From assembly GCA_937773775.1 (NCBI GenBank), contig CALJVL010000008.1, positions 115,593 to 179,592 of the forward strand: a DNA stretch of 64,000 nt, written 5' to 3'. Below are positions 1 through 9,440 of the stretch, one piece after another. Positions within the stretch are counted from its first letter, which is position 1. The number at the start of each line of letters is the position of its first letter. The notes under the pieces were generated by a model, which saw only the letters and a program-made list of their open reading frames with translations, had not been told where the DNA came from and did no database searches. Source of the DNA: an uncultured Flavobacterium sp. GTDB taxonomy: Bacteria > Bacteroidota > Bacteroidia > Flavobacteriales > Flavobacteriaceae. Both the position numbers and the translations under genes were made by a program.

Positions 1-171
1 GTTAACGAATTGATTAAAATTTTCGGAACAGACATGAAAATATACAGAGACTATTGTCCAATGTACGATCAAGGGAAAAGCGGATATTGGATCAGTGAAA
101 CTAAAGACATCAAGAATCCTTATTATGGATCTGAAATGTTGACATGTGGTGGAATTACTAACGAGTGGTAA
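1..171 (+). CDS. DUF3347-type copper-associated protein, C-terminal fragment
   Basis: The window opens inside a coding frame that reads without a stop until TAA at 169-171, giving 56 residues. The tail contains RDYCPM, then YWISETKDIKNPYYG and an LTCG motif. This resembles the C-terminus of DUF3347 proteins, periplasmic metal-binding proteins encoded next to or fused with CusB adaptors in Bacteroidetes. The two Cys and nearby Met residues are plausible Cu(I) ligands. Its place just upstream of cusA on the same strand suggests the same copper-efflux operon. The start lies outside the window. Family assignment is by motif memory only. Confidence 0.6.
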   Translation, partial: VNELIKIFGTDMKIYRDYCPMYDQGKSGYWISETKDIKNPYYGSEMLTCGGITNEW

Positions 172-194
172 GAGGATTCCATTGGATAGATAAA

Positions 195-213
195 ATGAAA
201 GACAGTCTTTCAT
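195..213. promoter_or_regulatory. Perfect 19-bp inverted repeat between DUF3347 gene and cusA
   Basis: Arms of nine bases (atgaaagac / gtctttcat) flank one central base in the 59-bp gap before cusA. No T-run follows, so an intrinsic terminator is unlikely. An operator or an RNA processing hairpin is possible. Confidence 0.35.
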
Positions 214-230
214 AAAAAGAGTAAGCTATT

Positions 231-1511
231 ATGGTAGAAAAATTAATATCATTTTCACTAAGAAACCGAATGGTCGTGTTGATTATTTCAGCCTGTTTAT
301 TTGGCTGGGGTATTTATAGCGTGCAACAGAACCCTATCGATGCCATTCCTGACCTGTCCGAAAACCAAGTCATTGTTTTTACGGAATGGATGGGCAGAAG
401 TCCGCAAGTGATTGAAGATCAGGTGACATACCCACTGGTTTCCAATCTACAGGGGATACCCAAAATCAAGAACATCCGTGCCTCTTCCATGTTTGGGATG
501 AGTTTTGTCTATGTAATCTTTGAAGAAAATGTAGATCCATATTGGGCAAGAACCCGTGTATTGGAACGGTTAAATTATGCACAACGTTTGTTGCCTGAAA
601 ATGTTGTCCCCACTCTGGGTCCCGATGGAACCGGTGTAGGCCACATTTTTTGGTATCACTTAGAAACCAATGGGATGGATTTGGGTGAGCAACGCGCCTT
701 GCAGGATTGGTACGTGAAGTTTGCCCTGCAAACCGTTCCCGGAGTAGCCGAAGTGGCTTCCTTTGGTGGCTTCGAAAAACAATACCAGCTTGTTTTGGAC
801 CCTTTAAAAATGCAGTACTATGATGTTAGTATGATGGAGGTGATGAAAGCTGTAAAAACCAGTAATAATGATGTAGGAGGAAGGAAGTTTGAAATGAGCA
901 ATATGTCCTATGTAGTTAGGGGATTAGGCTATATTAAAAACATAAAAGATGTAGAAGACATTGCTATTAAAAATTATAATTCGGTACCTGTAAAGGTAAG
1001 TGATATTGGCTCAGTGCAAATGGGAGGAGAGTCACGTGTGGGGATTTTTGATGCTAATGGCGAAGGGGAAGTTGTGGGCGGAATCGTAGTGATGCGCTAC
1101 GGAGAAAATGCTGACAAGGTTATAGAGGCCGTAAAGCTCAAAATGAAAGAAGTCGCAAAAGGATTGCCGGAAGGTGTTTCCTTCAAGACTTCCTATGACA
1201 GAAGTGTACTTATAGAAAAAGCAATCGAATCTGTTAAAGGGACTTTGATAGAGGAAATGATTGTGGTGTCCATTATCGTTTTGCTGTTTCTTTTTCATTG
1301 GCGAAGCGCATTGATAATTTTGATACAATTGCCCATATCCGTTGCCATAGGTTTTATTTTATTGGAGGCTTTCGGGATTTCATCCAATATTATGTCCTTA
1401 ACGGGTATTGCACTGGCAATAGGCGTTGTGGTTGATGATGGAATCGTAATGGTAGAAAATGCCTATCGGACTATCTCTGAGAAACAAGAAGAATTGGACA
1501 ATAATCATTAA
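231..1511 (+). CDS. cusA: CusA/CzcA-type heavy-metal RND efflux pump, N-terminal part
   Basis: This is the N-terminal 426 residues of an HAE-RND inner-membrane pump that exports Cu(I)/Ag(I) or other divalent metals by proton antiport. It has the first transmembrane helix (about 13-31), the first periplasmic porter loop, and helices TM2-TM4. TM4 contains VVDDGIVMVEN with the Asp pair at 402-403 needed for proton relay. A full pump is about 1040-1070 residues. This frame ends at TAA 1509-1511 in the cytoplasmic loop after TM4, and the rest continues in the same frame from 1518. It is therefore either a nonsense mutation, a true two-piece pump, or sequence error. Upstream is the DUF3347 gene, downstream the outer-membrane channel. 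Confidence 0.85.
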   Translation: MVEKLISFSLRNRMVVLIISACLFGWGIYSVQQNPIDAIPDLSENQVIVFTEWMGRSPQVIEDQVTYPLVSNLQGIPKIKNIRASSMFGMSFVYVIFEENVDPYWARTRVLERLNYAQRLLPENVVPTLGPDGTGVGHIFWYHLETNGMDLGEQRALQDWYVKFALQTVPGVAEVASFGGFEKQYQLVLDPLKMQYYDVSMMEVMKAVKTSNNDVGGRKFEMSNMSYVVRGLGYIKNIKDVEDIAIKNYNSVPVKVSDIGSVQMGGESRVGIFDANGEGEVVGGIVVMRYGENADKVIEAVKLKMKEVAKGLPEGVSFKTSYDRSVLIEKAIESVKGTLIEEMIVVSIIVLLFLFHWRSALIILIQLPISVAIGFILLEAFGISSNIMSLTGIALAIGVVVDDGIVMVENAYRTISEKQEELDNNH

Positions 1512-1517
1512 TTAACA

Positions 1518-3458
1518 GTGATGAAAAAATTATTTAAAAACATATTCAAAAAACAGCACGATCCACTGCCTCCCGAAGAGAGAATGAAGCTGATTGAGAA
1601 CTCATCAAAATTAGTTGGACCCGGTGTGTTTTATTCCACGTTAATTGTGATCGCTTCCTTTTTGCCTGTTTTTTTATTGACGGGAATGGAAGGAAAGTTA
1701 TTCAGTCCGCTGGCCTGGACAAAGTCATTTATATTAATCGTAGATGCTTTTTTAGCCATAACACTTACTCCAGTTCTAATTAGCTTTTTGCTGAAAGGAA
1801 AACTTCGTCCCGAAAGTAAGAATCCAATTAACAGAAAACTGGAAAGTATCTATACGCCTATTTTGACTTTTTGTCTCAAATGGAGAAAATCAGTATTGGC
1901 GGTAAATATCGTTGCTTTATTAATAGGTGGTTTGATGTTTACCCGACTGGGATCCGAATTTATGCCGCCTTTAGATGAAGGTAGTATTTTATTTATGCCT
2001 GTAACCTTGCCCGATGTTTCTAATGGAGAGGTAAAACGAATATTGCAGGTTCAGGACAAATTGATAAAATCGATTCCGGAGGTTACCCATGTTTTGGGAA
2101 AAGCGGGTAGAGCTAATACCGCAACAGACAACAGTCCGATTAGCATGATCGAGACCATAATTTTGCTGAAGCCACAGAATGAATGGAGAAAAGGAATAAC
2201 GAAAAGCGATATCATTACCGAAATAAATAATAAGTTACAAATTCCTGGAGTGACGAATGGTTTCACGCAGCCGATCATTAATCGAATTAATATGCTTTCT
2301 ACGGGTATCAGAACCGATGTGGGAATAAAAATATATGGTGCCAGTTTAGACACCATAGATGTTCTATCCCAAAAAATTAAAAAAGCATTGGAAGGTACCG
2401 AGGGAGTAAAAGATTTATTTGCGGAACCAATAACTGGAGGCAAATATATTGATATTGTCGCCAAGCGAGAAGTGATAGGCAGGTATGGTCTTAGCGTTGA
2501 TGATGTTAATAGTGTTGTAGAAGCCGCCATTGGCGGGATGACATTAACGACAACTATCGAGGGAAGAGAGCGGTTTTCAGTCAATGCAAGATATGCGCAA
2601 GAATATAGAAACAGTCTTGAATCCCTAAAAAAACTTCAGGTTCAGACAATGGAATACGGACCTATTCCATTGGAGGCTGTTGCGGATATAAAAATAAGTG
2701 ATGGGCCTCCGATGATTAATAGCGAAAATGCCATGCTTCGTGGGAGCGTTTTGTTTAATGTTCGTGGTCGGGACTTAGGGAGTACCGTGAAGGAAGCCCA
2801 GGACAAGCTAAATGCAATGATTACTAAAATGCCAAAAGGCTATTATATGCAATGGAGCGGACAATGGGAAAACCAAATTCGGGCTAACAAAACATTAAGC
2901 CTGATTTTACCTCTGGTTGTCATCATTATATTCTTGATTTTATACTTTACCTATCGCTCCATGAAGGAGGCGTTCATCACGATGATTACTGTGCCATTTG
3001 CTTTAATTGGAGGGATTTTCATGGTTTACTTTTATGACATTAATCTATCGGTGGCGGTCGCTGTTGGTTTCATCGCTTTGTTTGGCCTGGCTATTGAAAC
3101 TGCGATGTTGATTACGATTTATTTAAATGAAGCCATGGTCAAAATGGTGGAAAAACATGGAAACAGTAGGGAGACACTTACGGAAGACATATTACGGGAC
3201 TATATTATTTTTGGCTCTGCAAAAAGATTGCGTCCTAAGTTAATGACGGTATCGGTCGCTTTGTTTGGGTTAATCCCCATTTTATGGTCAACAGGAACTG
3301 GGGCTGATGTAATGATTCCTATTACGGTCCCACTTATTGGAGGGACAATCACCTCAACTATTTATGTATTATTAGTAACGCCAGTTGTTTTTGAAATGAC
3401 AAAATTACGCGAATTAAGAACAAAAGGTAAAATAGATATTATCGATGCGAAACATTAA
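1518..3458 (+). CDS. cusA: CusA/CzcA-type heavy-metal RND efflux pump, C-terminal part
   Basis: These 646 residues complete the pump: TM5-TM6, the second porter domain and TM7-TM12. The GKAGRANTATDNSP and NRINMLSTGIRT segments and the Met in GPPMINSEN match the CusA metal pathway, where Met residues bind Cu(I). The nominal start is GTG 1518, with ATG at 1521. The frame is the same as the N-terminal part, separated only by TAA and two codons. If translated alone it would start before TM5, so a split pump could in principle assemble. The 3' end overlaps the TolC-like gene by 14 bp, which indicates one operon. Confidence 0.85.
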   Translation: MMKKLFKNIFKKQHDPLPPEERMKLIENSSKLVGPGVFYSTLIVIASFLPVFLLTGMEGKLFSPLAWTKSFILIVDAFLAITLTPVLISFLLKGKLRPESKNPINRKLESIYTPILTFCLKWRKSVLAVNIVALLIGGLMFTRLGSEFMPPLDEGSILFMPVTLPDVSNGEVKRILQVQDKLIKSIPEVTHVLGKAGRANTATDNSPISMIETIILLKPQNEWRKGITKSDIITEINNKLQIPGVTNGFTQPIINRINMLSTGIRTDVGIKIYGASLDTIDVLSQKIKKALEGTEGVKDLFAEPITGGKYIDIVAKREVIGRYGLSVDDVNSVVEAAIGGMTLTTTIEGRERFSVNARYAQEYRNSLESLKKLQVQTMEYGPIPLEAVADIKISDGPPMINSENAMLRGSVLFNVRGRDLGSTVKEAQDKLNAMITKMPKGYYMQWSGQWENQIRANKTLSLILPLVVIIIFLILYFTYRSMKEAFITMITVPFALIGGIFMVYFYDINLSVAVAVGFIALFGLAIETAMLITIYLNEAMVKMVEKHGNSRETLTEDILRDYIIFGSAKRLRPKLMTVSVALFGLIPILWSTGTGADVMIPITVPLIGGTITSTIYVLLVTPVVFEMTKLRELRTKGKIDIIDAKH

Positions 3459-4698
3459 AAAGTATATCATTATAGGTTGTTTGATTTTTGGCTTTGCTAA
3501 TGTAAATGGGCAAACACTTTCTTTGGATGCCGTTTTGAGCAGCATTAAAACCAATAACCCACAGTTGAAAATGTATGATGCCGACATTCAAAGTATGAAT
3601 GCAGCTGCCAAAGGAGCAAAAACCTGGATGCCACCGCAAATTAACACTGGTTTGTTTATGGCGCCTTACGACGTAAAAATGTGGAATGCGAACGAAATGA
3701 ATCAAGGGATGGGGGCTTATATGCTAGGCTTTACGCAAATGATTCCCAATGCTGCTAAACTGAAGGCCGATTCTGATTATATGAATGCCATGTCTTCAGT
3801 AGAAGCCGAAAACAAAAGTTACACCGTCAATCAGTTGAATGCCGTGGCAAAGGCAAACTATTACCAATGGATAGTATTGGATAAAAAAATAAAAATTGCT
3901 AATGACAATTTGTTGCTTTTGGAGTATATGATAAAGAGTATGGAAATACGCTATCAGTACAACATGGATAAACTGCCAACGTATTATAAGGCGAAATCGC
4001 AATACAGTGGATTGCAAAGCATGTTGGTCATGATGCAAAACAGTGTATCCCAAAAAAGAATTGGGCTGAACACCTTAATGGCAAGGGATAAAAACACGGT
4101 CTTCGAAATCGATCCGACCTATACATTAAACGAATATGATGTAATGGAATCAGACAGTACTTCGCTTTCTCAAAACCGGAGCGATGTGCAAGCGATCGAA
4201 AGAACAATAGAATTGAATCAGTTGAAAATTATAATTGAAAAATCGAAATTGTTGCCGGAGTTTGGCGTGAAATACGATCATATGTTTGCTTTTGGCGACC
4301 GTCCGCAGCAATTTTCATTGATGGGTATGGTGAGCATTCCGATGCCTTGGTCCACAAAAATGAATAAAGCGACGATCAATAGTATCAAGATAAAAAACGA
4401 AAGTTTGGAATGGCAAAAACAAATGATTCTAAATGAGGCATCGGGTATGATTTTAGGGATGCAAACCGAATTTAAAAATCTTAAAAGGCAGTATGATATT
4501 GTTGAAAAAAGTATTATTCCAGCATTGCGAAGAAATTATGACACAGCAATTCTTGCATGGCAAAACAACACGGGTGATTTGTTTGTCGTGTTGGATTCAT
4601 GGGAAGCATTAAACATGGCTCATATCGACAAATTGGATAAACTTCAGGCTATTTTGAGTACTCAGGTAGAAATCGAAAAACAACTCGAAACGAAATAA
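3445..4698 (+). CDS. TolC/CusC-like outer-membrane efflux protein
   Basis: This 417-residue protein begins with a signal peptide (about 1-22, ending in NVNGQ). It is rich in long amphipathic helices with regular polar spacing, as expected for the outer-membrane efflux protein family that forms the exit duct of tripartite RND pumps. Met is frequent (for example in the MNQGMGAYM and GMVSIPMPW segments), which is common in copper-linked channels. The start at ATG 3445 lies inside the end of cusA, implying translational coupling. It is followed two bases later by the first adaptor. The length suits the short Bacteroidetes CusC-like family. Confidence 0.85.
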   Translation: MRNIKKYIIIGCLIFGFANVNGQTLSLDAVLSSIKTNNPQLKMYDADIQSMNAAAKGAKTWMPPQINTGLFMAPYDVKMWNANEMNQGMGAYMLGFTQMIPNAAKLKADSDYMNAMSSVEAENKSYTVNQLNAVAKANYYQWIVLDKKIKIANDNLLLLEYMIKSMEIRYQYNMDKLPTYYKAKSQYSGLQSMLVMMQNSVSQKRIGLNTLMARDKNTVFEIDPTYTLNEYDVMESDSTSLSQNRSDVQAIERTIELNQLKIIIEKSKLLPEFGVKYDHMFAFGDRPQQFSLMGMVSIPMPWSTKMNKATINSIKIKNESLEWQKQMILNEASGMILGMQTEFKNLKRQYDIVEKSIIPALRRNYDTAILAWQNNTGDLFVVLDSWEALNMAHIDKLDKLQAILSTQVEIEKQLETK

Positions 4699-4700
4699 TT

Positions 4701-5948
4701 ATGAATAAATTTTTAAAATATAGTTTGTTGGCTATCGCGGTTCTGACTGTTGGATTCACCATTTATTATTTTGTGGAAAAATCAAATAATCAAACTGCGC
4801 ATTTACGCAAGGAGGAGATTTACACATGTCCTATGCATCCTCAAATCATAAGAAACGAGCTGGGGAATTGCCCCATTTGTGGAATGAATTTGGTGAAAAA
4901 AGTGAGCGAAAAACAGCCTGAGGAAAGTCATTCGATAGAACATTTATTGCGACCGACAGATCTATTTGTGGTGGGGGATTTTTTAACGACGACACCTAAA
5001 GACACGACGATAAGCAGCGAGATACATTTACCGGGACTTGTTGCCTACGATCCTAATTCGTCGGTAAACATAGCTGCAAGAATCGGTGGTAGGATAGAAA
5101 AAATGTATGTGAATTACAAGTTTCAAAAAGTGAATAAAGGCCAAAAATTATTTGATTTGTACAGCCCAGAATTACTGACAGAGCAGCAAAATTATATTTA
5201 TTTGATATCCAATGACCCAGAAAATGCTTCAATCATAGAAGCATCAAAACAAAAATTATTGCTTTACGGAATGAGCGCCCAGCAAATTAATTCATTGGCT
5301 GCAGCGAAAAGAGTAAATCCGGTAGTGACCATTTACAGTCCAAGTAGCGGGATTGTAGAAGGAACGGAAAGCATGGACAAAAGCACAATAGGGAATATGC
5401 AAAGCGCCGAGACAACAACGACTTCTTTGTCTTTAAAGGAGGGAGATTATATCAAGAAAAACGAAGTTGTTTTTACATTGGTGAATACGGATAAAGTTTG
5501 GGGTGTCTTTAATGTTATACAAGGCTACAACAGTCTGGTAAAAGTCAATCAGCCAATCAGAATTTCATCCGAGTTAGACGAAAAGGATTATTTCAATGCG
5601 AAAGTGAACTTTGTCGAGACACAACTCAACCAAAACGAAAAAACCAATCGAGTGAGGGTGTATCTCAATAATAAAAATTTAAAACTTCCCGTCGGTTTGA
5701 GACTGCAGGGAATTATAGAAACAAATCCAATAAAAGGAATTTGGCTGAGAAAACAGGCTTTGGTAAGCATAGGAAACAAAAAGATAGTTTTTGTCAAGAA
5801 AGAGAATGGTTTTAAAACGGCAGTGATAAGAACAGGAATCGAAATCAATGACTTTGTTCAAGTTATCGAAGGGGTCTCTAGCGGGGATAGCCTTGCCAGA
5901 AATGCGCAGTATTTGATCGATAGCGGAAGCTTTATAAAAACGGAATAA
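4701..5948 (+). CDS. cusB: CusB-like periplasmic adaptor with heavy-metal-binding domain
   Basis: This 415-residue membrane-fusion protein links the inner-membrane pump to the outer channel. It is anchored by an N-terminal helix (about 7-25). Residues 40-66 form a heavy-metal-binding domain with YTCPMHP and CPICGM (Cys43, Cys57, Cys60, plus Met45 and Met62), a Cu(I)/Ag(I) site. The lipoyl/barrel-sandwich core and beta-barrel follow, with the typical GGRIEKMYVN segment. It starts two bases after the TolC-like gene and ends two bases before a second adaptor, so the operon encodes two different adaptors. Confidence 0.85.
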   Translation: MNKFLKYSLLAIAVLTVGFTIYYFVEKSNNQTAHLRKEEIYTCPMHPQIIRNELGNCPICGMNLVKKVSEKQPEESHSIEHLLRPTDLFVVGDFLTTTPKDTTISSEIHLPGLVAYDPNSSVNIAARIGGRIEKMYVNYKFQKVNKGQKLFDLYSPELLTEQQNYIYLISNDPENASIIEASKQKLLLYGMSAQQINSLAAAKRVNPVVTIYSPSSGIVEGTESMDKSTIGNMQSAETTTTSLSLKEGDYIKKNEVVFTLVNTDKVWGVFNVIQGYNSLVKVNQPIRISSELDEKDYFNAKVNFVETQLNQNEKTNRVRVYLNNKNLKLPVGLRLQGIIETNPIKGIWLRKQALVSIGNKKIVFVKKENGFKTAVIRTGIEINDFVQVIEGVSSGDSLARNAQYLIDSGSFIKTE

Positions 5949-5950
5949 TT

Positions 5951-7165
5951 ATGAAAAATATAAAAAAAATTAGTTTTCTATTTATAGTATTCGTCGTGCT
6001 TGCTGCCTGCAACGGCAAAAACAAGGAAGAACGTAGTGCACTTCAGGCGGAAGAAAATATTTATTATACCTGTTCGATGGATACCCAAGTTAAGGAGGAC
6101 AAACCGGGGAAATGCCCTATTTGTCACATGGACCTAACACCAATGAAGAAGGACAATTCCGCTTCTAATGAGATTGCGCTAAGTGACCAACAGATAAAAC
6201 TGGGTAATATCAGTGTAATGACGATTTCTGAATCGGAAAATAGTCTGGTAGAAAATTACAATGGGGTTTTGACGATTGATCCGCAGGGAATGAAAACCAT
6301 TTCTGCTAGGGTTATGGGGCGAATCGAGAAATTATACTTTAAAACTGAGGGGGATTACATCCAAAAAAACCAGGCTGTTTACCAGATCTACAGTGAAGAT
6401 ATTGCTATAGCTAAACAAGATTATTTCACGGCATATAAACAGTTGTCCATGCCTGGCGATTTTGGTAAAAATGCAAAAAGCATGTTGAATGCGGCCAAGC
6501 AAAAGCTACTGTTCTTTGGCTTGTCAAGTAGCCAAATCGAAAGTATTAAAACGAGTTCCCAAATTTCGCCCTACACTACTTTTTATAGTACCCATAGCGG
6601 TTATGTTTCGGAAATTACGGTAACAGAAGGTAGTTATGTTATGGAGGGCGCTGCCATAATTAAAGTAGCTAATTTAAATAGTCTCTGGCTTGAAACACAA
6701 GTAAACGTGAACTATGTTAAAAGTCTAAAAATAGGACAGTTGGCAAAGCTGTCTTTTGCGGATTATCCGAATAAAGAAATTAACGCAAAAATATCGTTCA
6801 TCAATCCAGAGATAAATCCGGATTCCAGATTGCTATTAATCAGAATGGAAGTGCCCAATCCAAATTTACTTTTAAAACCTGGCATGCAGGCAGTAGCCAG
6901 ACTAACGCAATCCAATCTAAAAGGAATGTTTATTCCTATCGATGCGGTAATCAGGGAAGAAAATGCCACCTATATCTGGGTCGAAAAAAGCCATGGTATT
7001 TTTGAAAATGTAATGGTCGAAACTGGAGCGGAGTCGGAAGGAATGATTGAAATTAAATCAGCTTTAGATCCAACCAAAAAAGTGGTGATTACTGGAGCTT
7101 ATGCTATCAACAGCGAGTATAAATTTCGCAAAGGGAGTGATCCCATGGCAGGAATGGACATGTAA
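5951..7165 (+). CDS. cusB: Second CusB-like adaptor, lipoprotein with variant metal-binding domain
   Basis: This 404-residue adaptor has a lipoprotein signal with lipobox LAAC (Cys20). Residues 38-63 form a heavy-metal-binding domain in which the usual MHP is MDT and the CxxCGM is CPICHM (Cys41, Cys55, Cys58). The barrel-sandwich region contains MGRIEKLYF. The C-terminus, DPMAGMDM, is Met-rich and may carry an additional Cu(I) site. It is the last gene of the cus operon. It differs enough from the preceding adaptor not to be a recent duplicate; RND pumps work with six adaptors, so a mixed ring is possible but is inference. Confidence 0.85.
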   Translation: MKNIKKISFLFIVFVVLAACNGKNKEERSALQAEENIYYTCSMDTQVKEDKPGKCPICHMDLTPMKKDNSASNEIALSDQQIKLGNISVMTISESENSLVENYNGVLTIDPQGMKTISARVMGRIEKLYFKTEGDYIQKNQAVYQIYSEDIAIAKQDYFTAYKQLSMPGDFGKNAKSMLNAAKQKLLFFGLSSSQIESIKTSSQISPYTTFYSTHSGYVSEITVTEGSYVMEGAAIIKVANLNSLWLETQVNVNYVKSLKIGQLAKLSFADYPNKEINAKISFINPEINPDSRLLLIRMEVPNPNLLLKPGMQAVARLTQSNLKGMFIPIDAVIREENATYIWVEKSHGIFENVMVETGAESEGMIEIKSALDPTKKVVITGAYAINSEYKFRKGSDPMAGMDM

Positions 7166-7335
7166 GTAAGCTAGAGTCTGAAAAATGTGGACATGAGTAA
7201 GGCTGAGCTAACGAAGTAATTCATGCTTACGGAAATCATGAGCGATTATTTTCTTGTAATTATTGACTTTTACCATTGTTTATGAGCCCGGGTTTCTAAT
7301 CCGAGCTATCTGGTGCAACGGCATTTTAATTTTAT

Positions 7336-8976
7336 TTACTCAAAAATCACTTTATCTTCATTCTCAAACCATGATTTATAAAATTCCCGATGGATTTTCT
7401 CAATAGCGTTACGTTTCACTTTCATAGTTGGCGTCGTTAATCCGTTATCAATATTCCAATCTTCTTGCATGACAACCACTTTTTCGATCTTTTCATGCTT
7501 TTCAATATGCAGGTTCGTCAAATTCATCGTTGCAATTAACTCGGCACATAATGATGCTCTGGATTTGGCCTTGCCTAATTCTGACAAGGTAATCAACGCT
7601 ATGGGTTGCGGGATTCCAGTTCCCACGAGACATATTTGATCAATATCTTTATTTACGGACATTTTTAGTTCTAATGGCGAAGGAGAGATGTATTTGCCCT
7701 TGTCTGTTTTAAACTGGTCTTTAACTCGGCCCGTAATGGTCAAAAAGCCATCATGGTCATACTCTCCTATATCTCCGGTTTTAAAAAAACCTTCTTCATC
7801 AAAAACGGAAGCGGTAAAGTCGGGTGCTTTGTAATAACCCTTCATTAAACATTGATTTTTGATGCAAATTTCACCTTCAGGAGATAGTTTAACGCTTACA
7901 TTGTCAACGGCCTTTCCTACTGTCCCGACCCTGTTTTCAGTTGGTGTGTTGAAATGTGAAATAATAGTGTCTTCGGTCATGCCGTATCCTTCTAGAATTG
8001 TAATTCCAATAGTTTCAAACCAATTCACTAAACTTGGAGCTATTGGTGCTGCTCCCGAAATAATAAATTTTGCTTCTCGCAATCCTAATTTCTGCTGAAG
8101 CTTTTTCTTGATGATCCCATTTACTATAGGAATTTTTAGCAGCATACTTAGTCTTTTTTGCGGAATCTTCTCCAATATTTTTTCTTGAAACTTGGCGTAT
8201 ATTCTCGGTACCGCAAAAATAAAAATGGGTTGTGTGCGCTCTAAATCTGAGGCGAAAGTTTGCAAAGACTCAGGAAAAGTAACTGTAGCTCCAATCGCAA
8301 AACTTACGGTTTCCAGCACACGTTCTGCTATATGAGCAATTGGTAAGAAAGAAAATAGTTTCGAATTATCTGCTAAAGGTAACCGCAAGTAAATAGCTTT
8401 AATACTTTCCATAAAATTATTTACCGTATGCATTACTCCTTTTGGCTCCCCTGTTGTACCTGAGGTGTAGATGATGGTATATAGGTCATCTGGTTTTTGG
8501 ATATGAACATTTATGATTTCTTGTCCATTTGAAACTAGATCTTCCCACAGTACTCCCACAGCATCCCCATAAAGGCCCACGCAGATTTTATGTATGTCGG
8601 GAATGCCCGATTGCTGTGATGCAAGACTGTCTTGCTTTCCTATAATAATAGCCTTGCTGTCACTATGGACTAAAATTTGATTAACGGAATCGGCGTTAAG
8701 AGATGGATAAATAGGGATGGAAACATGCCCTGACATCATAATAGCTAAATCGGCCATATGCCAATGTGCACAGTTTTTAGAGATTAAAGCAATATGACTC
8801 CTTTTCGGTAGATTAAAGTTTTTTATTCCATTGGCAATCTTGCGCGACTCTTGACCAGCTCTGGCAAAAGTATAGTTAATGATTTTGCCGTCAACAGGTT
8901 GTTTTAAAAAAACTGCATTTGGTGTTTTCTTTTCCCAATATTGAAAGGCTTCTAAAGGTGAACCAAAGTTTTGCAT
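7336..8976 (-). CDS. AMP-forming long-chain acyl-CoA synthetase family protein
   Basis: This 546-residue member of the ANL adenylating superfamily probably activates a long-chain fatty acid to the acyl-adenylate and then to acyl-CoA. The ATP-binding P-loop TSGTTGEPKG is at 171-180, and the EGYGMTED and TGDIGEYDHDGFLTITGRVKDQ motifs follow. Length and motif spacing fit the bacterial FadD/FAA1-like long-chain branch. It is convergent with the cus operon and divergent from the HMA-AraC gene, so it appears to be a separate transcription unit without a metal-related function. Substrate chain length cannot be read from the sequence. Confidence 0.85.
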   Translation of the reverse strand: MQNFGSPLEAFQYWEKKTPNAVFLKQPVDGKIINYTFARAGQESRKIANGIKNFNLPKRSHIALISKNCAHWHMADLAIMMSGHVSIPIYPSLNADSVNQILVHSDSKAIIIGKQDSLASQQSGIPDIHKICVGLYGDAVGVLWEDLVSNGQEIINVHIQKPDDLYTIIYTSGTTGEPKGVMHTVNNFMESIKAIYLRLPLADNSKLFSFLPIAHIAERVLETVSFAIGATVTFPESLQTFASDLERTQPIFIFAVPRIYAKFQEKILEKIPQKRLSMLLKIPIVNGIIKKKLQQKLGLREAKFIISGAAPIAPSLVNWFETIGITILEGYGMTEDTIISHFNTPTENRVGTVGKAVDNVSVKLSPEGEICIKNQCLMKGYYKAPDFTASVFDEEGFFKTGDIGEYDHDGFLTITGRVKDQFKTDKGKYISPSPLELKMSVNKDIDQICLVGTGIPQPIALITLSELGKAKSRASLCAELIATMNLTNLHIEKHEKIEKVVVMQEDWNIDNGLTTPTMKVKRNAIEKIHREFYKSWFENEDKVIFE

Positions 8977-9440
8977 AACGTTATTTTTAATTTTTCAAAT
9001 AATTCACTATTGGGGTGATAGCTACCAAATATAATCTTTTTATTGTAAAAGTATTTAACAAATGGATTCCTGAAAAACCTCATCATTTATTTAGTGATAG
9101 AATAAGCTATTTTTACTTTTGGTATCCTTCAAAAGCTCCTAGCGTCGAGCAAACTTCCCTCAACATAATTCAATAAATTTGCGATTATTAACAAAAAAAT
9201 TAAACAAATCTATACTACTACAGATTGTTTGTCTCTATGGACGGGGTTTAATTAGTAAGTTTTTTTCGTTCGTTTGTCAATTGGAAAGGCGGTTTGCAAA
9301 AACCTAGGTTGTTTTTGTAAACGAAAAATTCAAATACTTGCTTGTTAGCGCTTTAAATAACGAATATTCGGTAAAAAGCTTCTTTTTTATACTTAAAAGG
9401 ACGAACTTTGATAGAACGTTGTAAAAACACAGCTTTATAA
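8977..9440. other. Divergent intergenic region, acyl-CoA ligase / HMA-AraC gene
   Basis: This 464-bp AT-rich stretch has no credible gene. It must hold the promoters of both divergent genes and contains one strong imperfect palindrome at 9292-9322. I saw no convincing TAnnTTTG box. Confidence 0.5.
9292..9322. promoter_or_regulatory. Imperfect palindrome, candidate operator upstream of HMA-AraC gene
   Basis: The arms gtttgcaaaaac and gtttttgtaaac match as inverted repeats at 11 of 12 positions around a 7-base spacer. The site lies about 120 bp before the regulator start. No T-run follows it, which favours a protein-binding site over a terminator. Confidence 0.4.
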
